DNA from: Salinicola endophyticus
GTDB taxonomy: Bacteria; Pseudomonadota; Gammaproteobacteria; Pseudomonadales; Halomonadaceae
Direction of reading: 5' to 3'
Length of the DNA: 64,000 bases
Assembly: GCF_040536835.1 (NCBI RefSeq)
Contig: NZ_CP159578.1
Coordinates: forward strand, 2,976,001 to 3,040,000
The translations under genes were made by a program, and so were the position numbers. Of the stretch, positions 26,088-34,486 are shown piece after piece. The notes beneath the pieces are model-generated. The model worked only from the letters and a program-made list of their open reading frames with translations, ran no database searches and was not told where the DNA came from. How positions within the stretch are numbered: the first letter of the stretch is position 1; each line of letters starts with the position of its first letter.

Positions 26088-26296
26088 TCCCCCCTGCCAC
26101 ATTGGTCGGATATCACGCCCACCCACATCACCCGGCGCTATGCTCCAGGGTAAACGCTATCGAATCTGAGGCTTCAGAGGCCGGGCATGATCGACGACAC
26201 TCCGCGCAACGAGCTGGCCAACCAGCGGGTCGAGAACCAGCCTTGCGCGCCCGCCGCAGACGATCTCAGGGCCAGCAATGCCGCCCTGAGCGGGGC
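26088..26296 (+). pseudogene. Truncated duplicate of the AidB-like gene's promoter and 5' end
   Basis: About 210 bp closely matches 28917-29130, covering the upstream region and the first 35 or so codons of the acyl-CoA dehydrogenase at 29018. The ATG is at 26187 and the shared residues include RVENQPCAPAADDL; similarity stops near 26296. The frame runs into unrelated sequence and ends at TAA 26358-26360, giving a 57-residue remnant. It marks the left edge of the lower-GC insert. Confidence 0.8.
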
Positions 26297-26330
26297 TCGT
26301 GCTGCGCGACCTAGACGCCGGTGGGAGGAC

Positions 26331-26361
26331 TTTCCAACCCTGTCATCTTTCGGTATATAAT
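26331..26361 (+). promoter_or_regulatory. Candidate promoter of the GGDEF gene
   Basis: A perfect TATAAT (26356-26361) is preceded by TTCCAA (26332-26337) with an 18-bp spacer. It lies at the junction of the truncated duplicate and the AT-richer insert, 75 bp before the TTG start. Confidence 0.5.
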
Positions 26362-26435
26362 GCGTTTTTCAATCTGCCTTCACGCATCATGACTCGAACA
26401 ATAAAAAACTAACTCATGAGAAAGGAAGAACCACA

Positions 26436-27503
26436 TTGAACGTAAAAGGCACAAAAGTGGTTGAGTTCCTGCTATCCAAATATCTCAATATTTCCAAATC
26501 CAACGACCAGTACCGCCGCCTAGGCTTGATTCTCATCACGATCCTATCCTGCACTGCCGTATCGGCATTTTTCACATTTTACAACCTGGTTATTGACTAC
26601 TACCCACCTCTTTTTTACGTCGATTTGGCCGGCACGTTACTGGGAGGCGTGTCACTGTATATTTTCCTACGCTTTCGCTGGATCTTACTGGCATCATTTA
26701 TTTTGATCCTGATGGTGACCGGTGTCTGTTTCATGGTCATGGTAGACAGAAACAATCTTGACTACTCGTTGGCCTGGGCCTTTGTCGCGCCATTGATCAG
26801 CATCTTCTTACTCGGCTACCTGTATGGCACGCTGTACAGCCTTCTGTATTTAGCATTTGTCATGTGGCTATCAGGCAGCAACCTAGGCGTTTGGCAGCCT
26901 GCGCCCTGGGACAGGGACTCTTTCTCCAACATCATCGCCATTTATCTACTACTTTTCATGCTGTCGTGCTATTACGAAGCCAGCCGTCGCTACGCTCACC
27001 AGCTTCTTCAGGAATCCAATGACAAGCTGAGAACCCTGGCATCGACTGACGCCTTGACCGGGCTATTCAATCGTCGCCATATGGAAGATCTGCTTCTGAA
27101 CTCAGAAAAAAGCTTATTCATCATCATGGCCGACGTGGACAATTTCAAAAACATCAATGATGAATTCGGGCACGCGGTCGGCGACGAAGTCCTCATCAGT
27201 CTAGGCAAGATCATGCAGTCTGTTGCAGGTACCGATGGCACCGTAGGACGATGGGGTGGCGAAGAGTTCATCATCGCGATCAATGCCAGCCACGAAAAAG
27301 AAGTGATGCGATTCCCACAGCGCTTATTGGAAGCCGTCTCGAGTCATCAGTTTGCTACAGGGCGCCCAGTGACGGTCAGTCTAGGATGCGCATTTCATAA
27401 CGCCAAAGAGCACCGCGCAACACTACGCAGCGTGGATGAGGCCCTATACAGCGCCAAGACCTCGGGAAAGAATTGTTACAAGCTGGTCAAGTATTCTCCC
27501 TGA
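26436..27503 (+). CDS. Membrane-bound diguanylate cyclase (GGDEF)
   Basis: A 355-residue protein with about five or six N-terminal membrane segments (residues 28-180) and a C-terminal GGDEF domain (about 195-352) starting STDALTGLFNRRHMEDLL. The signature is GGEEF near residues 273-277, a variant compatible with c-di-GMP synthesis. No RxxD inhibitory site is seen. TTG at 26436 is the start, with AAAGGAAG upstream. GC and codon use are clearly lower than the surroundings, indicating acquired DNA. The sensory signal is unknown. Confidence 0.9.
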   Translation: MNVKGTKVVEFLLSKYLNISKSNDQYRRLGLILITILSCTAVSAFFTFYNLVIDYYPPLFYVDLAGTLLGGVSLYIFLRFRWILLASFILILMVTGVCFMVMVDRNNLDYSLAWAFVAPLISIFLLGYLYGTLYSLLYLAFVMWLSGSNLGVWQPAPWDRDSFSNIIAIYLLLFMLSCYYEASRRYAHQLLQESNDKLRTLASTDALTGLFNRRHMEDLLLNSEKSLFIIMADVDNFKNINDEFGHAVGDEVLISLGKIMQSVAGTDGTVGRWGGEEFIIAINASHEKEVMRFPQRLLEAVSSHQFATGRPVTVSLGCAFHNAKEHRATLRSVDEALYSAKTSGKNCYKLVKYSP

Positions 27504-27509
27504 TGAAGA

Positions 27510-27541
27510 TACGAGGCCGTCCGCTTCGGTGCGGCCTCGTA
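27510..27541. terminator. Hairpin between the convergent GGDEF and choloylglycine-hydrolase-family genes
   Basis: ACGAGGCCG (27511-27519) pairs with CGGCCTCGT (27532-27540), with a short inner GC stem. It lies between two converging stops. There is no T-run, so it may be a bidirectional structure of moderate strength. Confidence 0.5.
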
Positions 27542-27558
27542 CCTGCACTCAGCTGATA

Positions 27559-28602
27559 TCAAGCCTCAAACAACGGCTCACAAGGCTGCATCGCTTCATT
27601 AGCCGGCCCAAAACTCAATGTTGTCGCTCCCTCACCAGCTACCTGAAGCCGTTTGGTTTCCGTAATCCCCTTGACATCGAACTCCAGGCCTCCCAAGCGG
27701 TCTGTAAACAAAAAATAGTAGCGCAACTGCTTACTGTCAGCCAGATTCAACCATAACGTATAAGGGCTATCGTCGCCCCCATGATTATCCGCTTGGAAAC
27801 CAAGCGGTACAGCGCAAGTATTGATCATCGAACGAACCTGCATAAGACGATCGACTCGCTTCTCTTGAGCACGGTGCATATAACGATAGAAGCAAGCTCG
27901 CTGAAAGCGCTGAACCGGGGTGTCACCACCAGGACAGGTATACACTGGATTATTATTGGTCGCCTCAGACAACCCCCATTGATAAAACCAGTACTGCGAC
28001 ATCACCAGCTGCGCCTCATAACTGGGCTGATTGGTCACCACCGTATATTGCGGGCTCTCGTAAAAAACCATTTCCCCTTTATGTATTTCGATCACGGCGG
28101 AGTCGCCTTTTGCATCCGACAACGCGACATGCAATTCAGCGCCCGAAGACTCGTCCCCTGGGACAGATTCACTCACCAGATGAATCTGGTGTCGTTTGAA
28201 ATACGCAAGTGCACTATCTACAGTGGCAAAGCTATCAAGAATGAATTGCCCCCAGCGCAAAACGCTCAGCGCATGGAAGTCGCCACTGGAAGGAACCGTA
28301 CCATAATCACAGTCAGCGTCGTACAGAACATTAACAACCAACCCCGCTTCATTGATACCATCATCCGTACCAAACACCCCCTCTTCTCCCACTTGGGTGG
28401 TCACCGACGCATAGCGTGCTTGCCAAGTCAAAATATGCGCTTCACCGATCTCTAGCTCACGGGCTTGCTCAGACCTGAGCCCCATACAGTATCGATTGGC
28501 GGGCTGGCAGTAGATATACGCAGGGAGCATAAACTCCCAATCCATGCATCGACCGACGGTCACATGGGACACATCGATATTATTTAAAATCCGGGTACAC
28601 AT
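27559..28602 (-). CDS. Choloylglycine hydrolase / penicillin V acylase family Ntn-hydrolase
   Basis: A 347-residue Ntn-hydrolase. Cys2, exposed after removal of Met1 (MCTRILNN), is the expected nucleophile. RCMDWEF near residue 20 and DGINEAGLVVNVLYDAD near residue 80 match the PVA/bile-salt-hydrolase family. Members cleave C-N amide bonds, including acyl-homoserine lactones in some Gram-negatives. The ATG at 28602 places Cys at position 2 and has AAGGAAG upstream; the longer frame would bury the nucleophile. No signal peptide is visible. Lower GC, part of the same insert. Confidence 0.88.
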   Translation of the reverse strand: MCTRILNNIDVSHVTVGRCMDWEFMLPAYIYCQPANRYCMGLRSEQARELEIGEAHILTWQARYASVTTQVGEEGVFGTDDGINEAGLVVNVLYDADCDYGTVPSSGDFHALSVLRWGQFILDSFATVDSALAYFKRHQIHLVSESVPGDESSGAELHVALSDAKGDSAVIEIHKGEMVFYESPQYTVVTNQPSYEAQLVMSQYWFYQWGLSEATNNNPVYTCPGGDTPVQRFQRACFYRYMHRAQEKRVDRLMQVRSMINTCAVPLGFQADNHGGDDSPYTLWLNLADSKQLRYYFLFTDRLGGLEFDVKGITETKRLQVAGEGATTLSFGPANEAMQPCEPLFEA

Positions 28603-28815
28603 AGACGACTTCCTTTTCCACACCTGAGGCTGAATAGACAGCGCCTGGTTCACGTTAACGGGTGCCAAATCAAACACCCAGCACTTCACCAACCCATTCA
28701 TTAAAAGGGCAAAACACTGCTCGAGAAAATCGAGGCACGCCTCAAAACAGCCTTATCAAGAGAGTCAGCAGAAAGCCTATTTCTTCAGATTCGAAAAGGG
28801 CTTTGTACGAAGACC

Positions 28816-28893
28816 ATCTGCGCTCGACAATACGGCTTTGAAAACCGGCAGGAGCGCCAGCCCGGTCCGTTCTTTACCGATTTTTGCCTTAGC
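28816..28893. repeat. Internally deleted copy of the 211-bp repeat element
   Basis: The segment CTGCGCTCGACAATACGGC plus GCGCCAGCCCGGTCC plus CCGATTTTTGCCTTAGC aligns, in order, with the reverse complement of 11008-11218, with the central 75 bp or so missing and the termini lost. It lies at the right border of the lower-GC insert, next to the direct repeat at 28917. Confidence 0.6.
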
Positions 28894-28916
28894 TAGGCGC
28901 CCGGGTCTAGCCTTTG

Positions 28917-29130
28917 CCCCCCATCTGCCGCATTGGTCGAATATCCCGCCCACCCCCATCACCCGGCGCTATGCTCTAGGGTCAACGCTATCGAACCTGA
29001 GGCTTCGGAGGCCGCGTATGACCGATTACGCCCCGCGCACCGAGCTTTCCACCCACCGGGTCGAGAATCAGCCTTGCGCGCCCGCCGCAGACGATCTCTG
29101 GGCCAGCGATACCGCCCTGCGCGAGGCCGT
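28917..29130 (+). repeat. Right copy of the direct repeat flanking the insert
   Basis: This is the intact version of the 210-bp sequence at 26088-26296, containing the promoter region and the first codons of the AidB-like gene. The two copies differ by scattered substitutions, so the duplication is not recent or the copies came from different strains. Confidence 0.75.
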
Positions 29131-30673
29131 CGCCTACGCGGCCCCGGCCTGGGTCGGCGAGCGCCTGGCACGCCTGGGGCAGCGTCTGGGTCAGCCCGAC
29201 ATCGCCGAGTGGGCCGACCAGGCCAACCGCTATCCGCCCACGCTGCGCGCCTTCGACCGTTACGGCCAACGCCTCGACGAGGTCGACTACCACCCCGCCT
29301 ACCATGCATTGATGACACTGGCGATCGAGGGTGGCTGGCACGCCGTGGCCTGGGAGCGCGAGCACGACGGCGGCCATCAGGCCCACGTCGCCGGGCTCTA
29401 TCTGCTGACCCAGGCCGAACCCGGCTTCTGCTGCCCACTCACCATGACCCATGCGGCGATGCCGGTACTGCGCCACCTCGAAGCCGACACGGGCTGGCAG
29501 CAGCGCCTGCGCGGCTGCCACTATGACCCACGCGCGCTGCCGGCGTGGCACAAGTCGACCAACACCTTCGGCATGGCGATGACCGAGAAACAGGGCGGCA
29601 GCGACGTGCGCCGCAACACCACCCGCGCCGAGCCGGTCGAGGCCCCGGGCAGCGGCGCCTGGTACCGGCTGAGTGGGCACAAGTGGTTCTGCAGTGCGCC
29701 GATGTCGGACGCCTTTCTCACTCTGGCGCAGACCGACGAGGGTCTCTCCTGTTTTCTCGCCCCGCGCTTCACGCCGGACGGCGAACGTAACGCCATCGAG
29801 CTCCAGCGGCTGAAGGAGAAGTGCGGCAACCGCGCCAACGCCTCCGCCGAGATCGAGTACCGCGGCGCCTGGGCAAAACTGGTGGGAGAACCGGGACGCG
29901 GCGTTGCCGCGATTCTGGAGATGGTGCAGCAGACCCGGCTGGATGCCGCCACCGCTCCGGCCGGCATGATGCGCCAGGCGCTGCGAGCCGCCCACACGCA
30001 TGCCAGCGGACGCGCGGCCTTCGGTGCCCGCCTGGTAGAACAGCCGCTGATGCAGCGCGTGCTCGCCGACCTGGCACTGGAGACCGAAGCCAGCCTGTGG
30101 CTAGCCATGCGCGGCGCCCGGGCCATGGACCGCGCCACCACCGACGCCCACGAAGCGGCGCTGGCGCGGCTGCTGCCGGCACTGGCCAAGTTCTGGCACA
30201 ACAAGCGCGGCCCCGGCTTCATGGCAGAGGCGATGGAGTGCCTGGGCGGAATCGGCTATGTGGAGGAGTCACCGCTGGCACGCCTCTACCGTGAGGCGCC
30301 GGTCAACTCGATCTGGGAGGGTTCGGGCAACGTGATCTGTCTCGATGTGCTGCGCATCCTCGCGCGTCACCCGGAGAGCATCGCGGCGCTGCGCCAGGAA
30401 CTGGCACCGGCACGCGGCGGGCATCCGGCGCTGGATAGCGCCCTGAAAGAGCTCGATACCCTGCTCGCCGCCCCCGCCGAGACGCAAGCGGCGCAGGCCC
30501 GCTGGCTGACCCAGCGCATGGCCCAGGCGCTGCAGTCCGCACTGCTGCTGCGCCAGGCGCCAACCGCCGTGGCGGAGACCTTCTGTGCCACGCGCCTGGC
30601 CGCGGCCACCCCGCAGTACGGGGTATTGCCCACCGGCGCCCCGGTGGCCGATATCCTGGCGCGGCTGGGGTGA
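29018..30673 (+). CDS. AidB-like acyl-CoA dehydrogenase family protein
   Basis: A 551-residue flavoprotein of the AidB/acyl-CoA dehydrogenase family. Landmarks are MTEKQGGSDVRRN (FAD/substrate region), WYRLSGHKWFCSAPMSDAFL (about residues 213-232) and the C-terminal AMECLGGIGYVEESPLARLYREAPVNSIWEGSGNV. AidB is linked to protection against DNA alkylation in enterics; an acyl-CoA substrate is not excluded. ATG at 29018 follows GGAGG. Its 5' end is duplicated upstream at 26187. Confidence 0.92.
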   Translation: MTDYAPRTELSTHRVENQPCAPAADDLWASDTALREAVAYAAPAWVGERLARLGQRLGQPDIAEWADQANRYPPTLRAFDRYGQRLDEVDYHPAYHALMTLAIEGGWHAVAWEREHDGGHQAHVAGLYLLTQAEPGFCCPLTMTHAAMPVLRHLEADTGWQQRLRGCHYDPRALPAWHKSTNTFGMAMTEKQGGSDVRRNTTRAEPVEAPGSGAWYRLSGHKWFCSAPMSDAFLTLAQTDEGLSCFLAPRFTPDGERNAIELQRLKEKCGNRANASAEIEYRGAWAKLVGEPGRGVAAILEMVQQTRLDAATAPAGMMRQALRAAHTHASGRAAFGARLVEQPLMQRVLADLALETEASLWLAMRGARAMDRATTDAHEAALARLLPALAKFWHNKRGPGFMAEAMECLGGIGYVEESPLARLYREAPVNSIWEGSGNVICLDVLRILARHPESIAALRQELAPARGGHPALDSALKELDTLLAAPAETQAAQARWLTQRMAQALQSALLLRQAPTAVAETFCATRLAAATPQYGVLPTGAPVADILARLG

Positions 30674-30714
30674 ATGCCGTGGCCAACGCCGAAGTACGTG
30701 GCAACGGCCACCGC

Positions 30715-31323
30715 TCAGCCCAGCGCGACCCTCGCCGCCAACCCTAGCAGCACCACCCCCGTAAGACGGTTGATCCACACCGCACGGCGCTGCAGCCAGG
30801 GCAGAACCCGCGAGTGGGAGAGCAGCAGCGCCACCAGCACATACCAGCCGCCATCCACCAGAGTCGCCGTGGCCACGATCAGCCAGCGCCCAGCGGCGCT
30901 CATGTCGGCACTCACGAACTGGCTCAACAGCGCGACGAAGAACACGATCAGCTTGGGGTTGCCCAGCGCCACCAGCAGGCCATCACGCATGGCAAGCCGG
31001 CGGCCGCTGGCGACCTGCGCCACCCGCAGCCCCTCGCCACCCCCGGCACGTAGCGCCTGCACGCCGAGCCAGGCCAGATAGAGCGCGCCGCCCAGTGTCA
31101 CCAGCCGGAACAGCCAGGGTTGATGCGCGATCACCGTGGCCAAGCCGAGCACGGTAAGCCCGGCATAGAGCCCCACCCCCAGCGCATGGGTAAGCGCCGC
31201 CACCACACCAGGCGTGCGGCCGCCGCTGACGGTGTGACGCATCACCATGGCCAGGCTCGGGCCCGGCGACATCGCCCCCAGGGCGCAGATCAGCAAAAGC
31301 GACAACCAGAGTTCCGGGGACAC
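30715..31323 (-). CDS. LysE/RhtB-family amino-acid exporter
   Basis: A 202-residue inner-membrane exporter with six hydrophobic segments. The N-terminal SPGPSLAMVMRHTVSGGRTPGVVAALTHALGVGLY is the LysE family signature. Members export amino acids or homoserine lactones. It converges on the AidB-like gene. Substrate unknown. The 266-bp region upstream shows no gene. Confidence 0.92.
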   Translation of the reverse strand: MSPELWLSLLLICALGAMSPGPSLAMVMRHTVSGGRTPGVVAALTHALGVGLYAGLTVLGLATVIAHQPWLFRLVTLGGALYLAWLGVQALRAGGGEGLRVAQVASGRRLAMRDGLLVALGNPKLIVFFVALLSQFVSADMSAAGRWLIVATATLVDGGWYVLVALLLSHSRVLPWLQRRAVWINRLTGVVLLGLAARVALG

Positions 31324-31589
31324 GCTGATACTCCTTGTACGACTCGGTTTGACGGGCAGTCGGCGCGACGACCAGGTCGGCCAGTCGGGCCTGGAAAAGT
31401 GCCGACGTTACCCTCCACGGGGGCATAGGGCCAGCGCGACGGCGTCACAGGGTCTCTATCGTCACGCATCCCAGTACGCCATCCACTGCCAAGAGCCATT
31501 CACCAAGCGCTATCCAACACCCAGCGCTATCGCCAGGACACTTTTCTCCGTCTACGCTGTCACAGGTCCAGACACCAGGGAGGTGGACC

Positions 31590-31913
31590 ATGAGCTTATT
31601 CAAGCGTGAAGACTCACAGACGCGAGCCGAACGTATCCGCGACGACATTCATGATATTGGCGATCAGAGCCGGGCGCTGGGACGCGACCTGCGCGACGAG
31701 ACCGCGGACGCCATCGAGGAAGCCCGCCTGCGCAGTGAAGAGCAGTATGCCCGCGCGGCCGCCGAAGCCCGCCGGCGCCAGCGCCGCTTAGGCCGCTCGA
31801 CCCGCCGCTCTCTCGATGAGTGCGACCGCTACGTGCGTGACAACCCGTGGCGCGCCATCGGCGCCGCAGCCGCCGCTGGCGCGGTGATCGGTCTGCTGCT
31901 CGGCCGCCGCTGA
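31590..31913 (+). CDS. DUF883 (ElaB/YqjD-type) inner-membrane protein
   Basis: A 107-residue protein with a long charged amphipathic helix (residues 5-80, rich in Arg/Glu/Ala), the YVRDNPWRAIG motif and a C-terminal membrane anchor AAAAAGAVIGLLLGRR. This is the YqjD/ElaB layout, in which the N-terminus can bind ribosomes while the tail holds the protein in the inner membrane. A GGGAGG ribosome-binding site precedes the ATG. It shares its tail type with the protein at 7663-7914. Confidence 0.88.
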   Translation: MSLFKREDSQTRAERIRDDIHDIGDQSRALGRDLRDETADAIEEARLRSEEQYARAAAEARRRQRRLGRSTRRSLDECDRYVRDNPWRAIGAAAAAGAVIGLLLGRR

Positions 31914-31964
31914 CCGTCACTCGATCGCGACGACCGATTTCGACAACCATAGCTTCAATGATTA

Positions 31965-32028
31965 ACCACGATTAAACTTTCCAATCGAAGCTGTGGAATA
32001 TTGAGAACGATAGTCGTTTAATCGTGGT
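31965..32028. promoter_or_regulatory. Widely spaced inverted repeat upstream of the AhpD-like gene
   Basis: ACCACGATTAAAC (31965-31977) and GTTTAATCGTGGT (32016-32028) are exact 13-bp inverted repeats 38 bp apart. The palindrome AACGA-TAG-TCGTT (32007-32019) overlaps the right arm. The arrangement suggests operator half-sites for a regulator of the downstream gene, or a long RNA stem in its leader. Confidence 0.5.
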
Positions 32029-32052
32029 ACACCCGCTTTCAGGAGACCCGAG

Positions 32053-32463
32053 ATGAGCGCTGACAAGTGGCAGACGATCGACGTGAAACACATCGACAGA
32101 TCCGCCAGATCCCTGCATGCCTGTTCGCTAGACCCGTCGATCCGCTGTCTCGCGGAACTGCGCGCGTCTCAGATCAACGGCTGCCTGACCTGCACCCACT
32201 TCCGCCAGGAGCAGGCCGAGGCGCTGGGCATCGCCCCCAGCAAGCTCTCAGCGCTCGACGCCTGGTCCGAATCCGACGAGTTCGACGAGCGTGAAAAGGC
32301 CGCGCTGGCCTGGTGTGAATCCTTCACCCGCTTCCGCCCGGCCGACCCGGCCACGCGCAAGCTGGCACTCACCGCGTTCTCGGCGCGTGAACTGGCCGAT
32401 CTGACCATGGCGATCGAGATGACCAGCGCGCTGAGCCGCGCCTCGCGCCGCGCCGCGATCTGA
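32053..32463 (+). CDS. Carboxymuconolactone decarboxylase / AhpD-like protein
   Basis: A 136-residue protein of the CMD/AhpD family. The redox motif NGCLTCTHFRQEQAEALG (about residues 39-56) has CxxC followed by His, as in AhpD-type disulfide reductases. SEFDEREKAALAW and DLTMAIEMTSALSRAS follow. It probably has an antioxidant role against peroxides. Ribosome-binding site AGGAG precedes the ATG; a terminator follows at 32497. Regulation is likely through the inverted repeats upstream. Confidence 0.87.
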   Translation: MSADKWQTIDVKHIDRSARSLHACSLDPSIRCLAELRASQINGCLTCTHFRQEQAEALGIAPSKLSALDAWSESDEFDEREKAALAWCESFTRFRPADPATRKLALTAFSARELADLTMAIEMTSALSRASRRAAI

Positions 32464-32496
32464 TCGCGTCGTCCGATCTCTCCAGGGCTCATCCTC

Positions 32497-32521
32497 GAAG
32501 CCCCGCCCCGGCGGGGCTTTC
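32497..32521 (+). terminator. Terminator after the AhpD-like gene
   Basis: AAGCCCCGCC pairs with GGCGGGGCTT around a CC centre, followed by TTTCG. It is a short, strong GC stem located 34 bp after the stop. Confidence 0.7.
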
Positions 32522-32625
32522 GTCGTTGTTGGCCAGATAGCTAGGCGGGCGAACAACAAGGCGGGCAAGAACCGATCCGGATAAAAGCGAGAGCTCGCCA
32601 CCGTGGCGGTGACCATAGCGTGAGC

Positions 32626-33354
32626 TCACTCCACCCGTTCGATCTCATCATGCAGGTGGCCCACGATGCTTCCCTCGGCCTCGAGCGCAGCGGCATCGAG
32701 CAGATGCACCCAGCCGCGCAGGCGGCGTAGCACCCCCTCCTGACGAAAGGCGGTCAAGGTTCGGCTGACATGTACCGGAGAGAGCCCCAGCGCATCGGCG
32801 AGCTGCTGCTGTGACAGCGGCACGCGGAAGCACTCCCCTATCGAGTCATCGTTACGCTTGGTGCGCGAATAGAGTTCGAACAGCAGATAGGCCACCCGCT
32901 GACGTGCGCTGCGCCGCGACAAGTGCACCAGCCGCTCGCTCAATAGCGCCTGCTGGTAGGAAGAGACGGCAAAGCACAATGAGGTCAGACGCGTGGAGTC
33001 ACGGAAGATCTCGATCAGCCGCCGGTGTGGTGTCAGGCGAATCTCGCCATCCTCCAGCATCGCCACGCTCGACAGCCGCTGCTTGAAGGGGAACTCGCGC
33101 AACCCGATCACGTCGCCCGGCATGAACACCTCGAGGATATGGCGGGTGCCATCCTCCAGATCACGAAAAGAGTATGCCCAGCCCCGGCTCAGTGTGCCGA
33201 ACTCCCGGGCGGCATCGCCTTCACGCCAGAACACGTGCCCCTTGGGCATCGCCAGCGCCGGACCTTCCAGTCCATCGAGCAGGCGGCACTCGCTCTCGGA
33301 CAATCTACCATAATGTTTGAAATGCTGAGATAGACAGCCTTCCTGCTGACCCAT
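32626..33354 (-). CDS. Crp/Fnr-family transcriptional regulator
   Basis: A 242-residue regulator with an N-terminal cyclic-nucleotide-binding-like beta barrel (about residues 25-130, FWREGDAAREFGTLSRGWAYSFRD) and a C-terminal Crp HTH (about 165-225, LSQQQLADALGLSPVHVSRTLTAFRQEG). It lacks the clustered N-terminal cysteines needed for an FNR iron-sulfur centre, so oxygen sensing of the FNR type is not supported. Targets unknown; it is transcribed toward the AhpD-like gene. Confidence 0.9.
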   Translation of the reverse strand: MGQQEGCLSQHFKHYGRLSESECRLLDGLEGPALAMPKGHVFWREGDAAREFGTLSRGWAYSFRDLEDGTRHILEVFMPGDVIGLREFPFKQRLSSVAMLEDGEIRLTPHRRLIEIFRDSTRLTSLCFAVSSYQQALLSERLVHLSRRSARQRVAYLLFELYSRTKRNDDSIGECFRVPLSQQQLADALGLSPVHVSRTLTAFRQEGVLRRLRGWVHLLDAAALEAEGSIVGHLHDEIERVE

Positions 33355-33521
33355 GCTTCCCTGCCTTCTTAAAATTTTTCAGGCATGACAGCATGTTAGG
33401 AAGACGAGTTATATAACACCGGTTAGATCGGCGAGCGAAATGGCGTCTAAGGGATCAGGCTCAACAACCCCCTGCCGATAAACAACCGAGGCCCTCTTCA
33501 TCGACGACAGGACGTTACCCC

Positions 33522-33938
33522 ATGCAAGAGCGTGCAGATTTCGACTACGAAGCGTTGTGGCAAACCGCGCGCCAAGGCGCCCTATCCAAGCATGGCGTCG
33601 CCCGCTCGGAAGCGGACACGCAGAACCCGGCTTACCAGGAAGCCCTGCGCGAAGCCTTCGGCTTCTTCCTGCTCACCTGTTATGCGGCCTCGATTCGCGA
33701 ATCCCGCGCCACGCTCTGGTGTACTCTAGAGGGCCTGGATGCTGCGCGCCTGGTGGCGATGGAGAAGCTCAAGCTGCATCCTCACAATGCCCGCTCGATG
33801 GTCGAGCAGGATCTGATCTGGGCGCTGCAGTCGGAACTACGCGAGTTCACCCTCCCGGAGGGCGCTCTGAACGCCTGCCGCCAGACCCTGAACGACGCTG
33901 GCCTGAGCGAGTGCCTGGCCGATGCGCCCAACGCCTGA
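33522..33938 (+). CDS. DUF6388-like hypothetical protein
   Basis: A 138-residue, mainly helical soluble protein with no membrane segment. The pattern NPAYQEALREAFGFFLLTCYAASIRESRATLWCTLEG resembles short DUF6388-type proteins of pseudomonads; this is pattern memory and uncertain. Codon use matches the host. It stands alone between a divergent Crp/Fnr gene and a small downstream frame. Function unknown. Confidence 0.65.
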   Translation: MQERADFDYEALWQTARQGALSKHGVARSEADTQNPAYQEALREAFGFFLLTCYAASIRESRATLWCTLEGLDAARLVAMEKLKLHPHNARSMVEQDLIWALQSELREFTLPEGALNACRQTLNDAGLSECLADAPNA

Positions 33939-34069
33939 CCGACGCCGAATGGGCTAGCTACCAGCCGCTTAGGGGCGGCAATGAAGAAATCCAGAACACT
34001 GCCGATACAACGATGAGGTCGCTAACAAAAATTAGCGATCCTTCTCATGGCTGTGACAAGGAACAAGTC

Positions 34070-34291
34070 GTGCGCTTGACGAAACACGAACTGGCCAGGC
34101 TTCCCGAACGCAAACGCAGCCGGCGTCAACCGGGGAGCCTGGCAAGCCTGGCCGCAGAAGCGGGCATGCCACTGGGTACTCTCAAGAGTCGGGTCAAGAC
34201 TCTAGTCGACCGGGGGTACGATCGCGACAAGGCGATCAAGCTGGCGCTGGAGACGCCGATCGGACCCCAGGGTAGGCCCCGCAACCCCTGA
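34070..34291 (+). CDS. Small basic helix-turn-helix-like protein
   Basis: A 73-residue lysine/arginine-rich protein. The segment SLASLAAEAGMPLGTLKSRVKTLVDRGYDRDKAIKLAL looks like a helix-turn-helix with a following helix. GTG at 34070 has AAGGA seven bases upstream and is preferred; the same frame has an ATG at 34013 without a good ribosome-binding site. No family recognised. A role as a DNA-binding peptide is inferred. Confidence 0.5.
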   Translation: MRLTKHELARLPERKRSRRQPGSLASLAAEAGMPLGTLKSRVKTLVDRGYDRDKAIKLALETPIGPQGRPRNP

Positions 34292-34486
34292 GCGACCCAC
34301 TACCAAGAGAGAGGCGGCAAGCAGTGCCGCGGATGGCGCCGAGCAGTCGAGGTTCGTTTGCATACGCTGGCGCCACCGCGGGTTCGAACAAGAAAGCTGG
34401 GCGCTTTCTAGCCCCATGGCTAATTATATTTAACAATCAACGGCTAGTTACAATTTTCCCGTGCTGCGGCGTGACAAACCGGCGTA

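Noticed and set aside
32626..33354. FNR-type oxygen sensor
   Set aside because: The Crp/Fnr protein lacks the N-terminal cysteine cluster.
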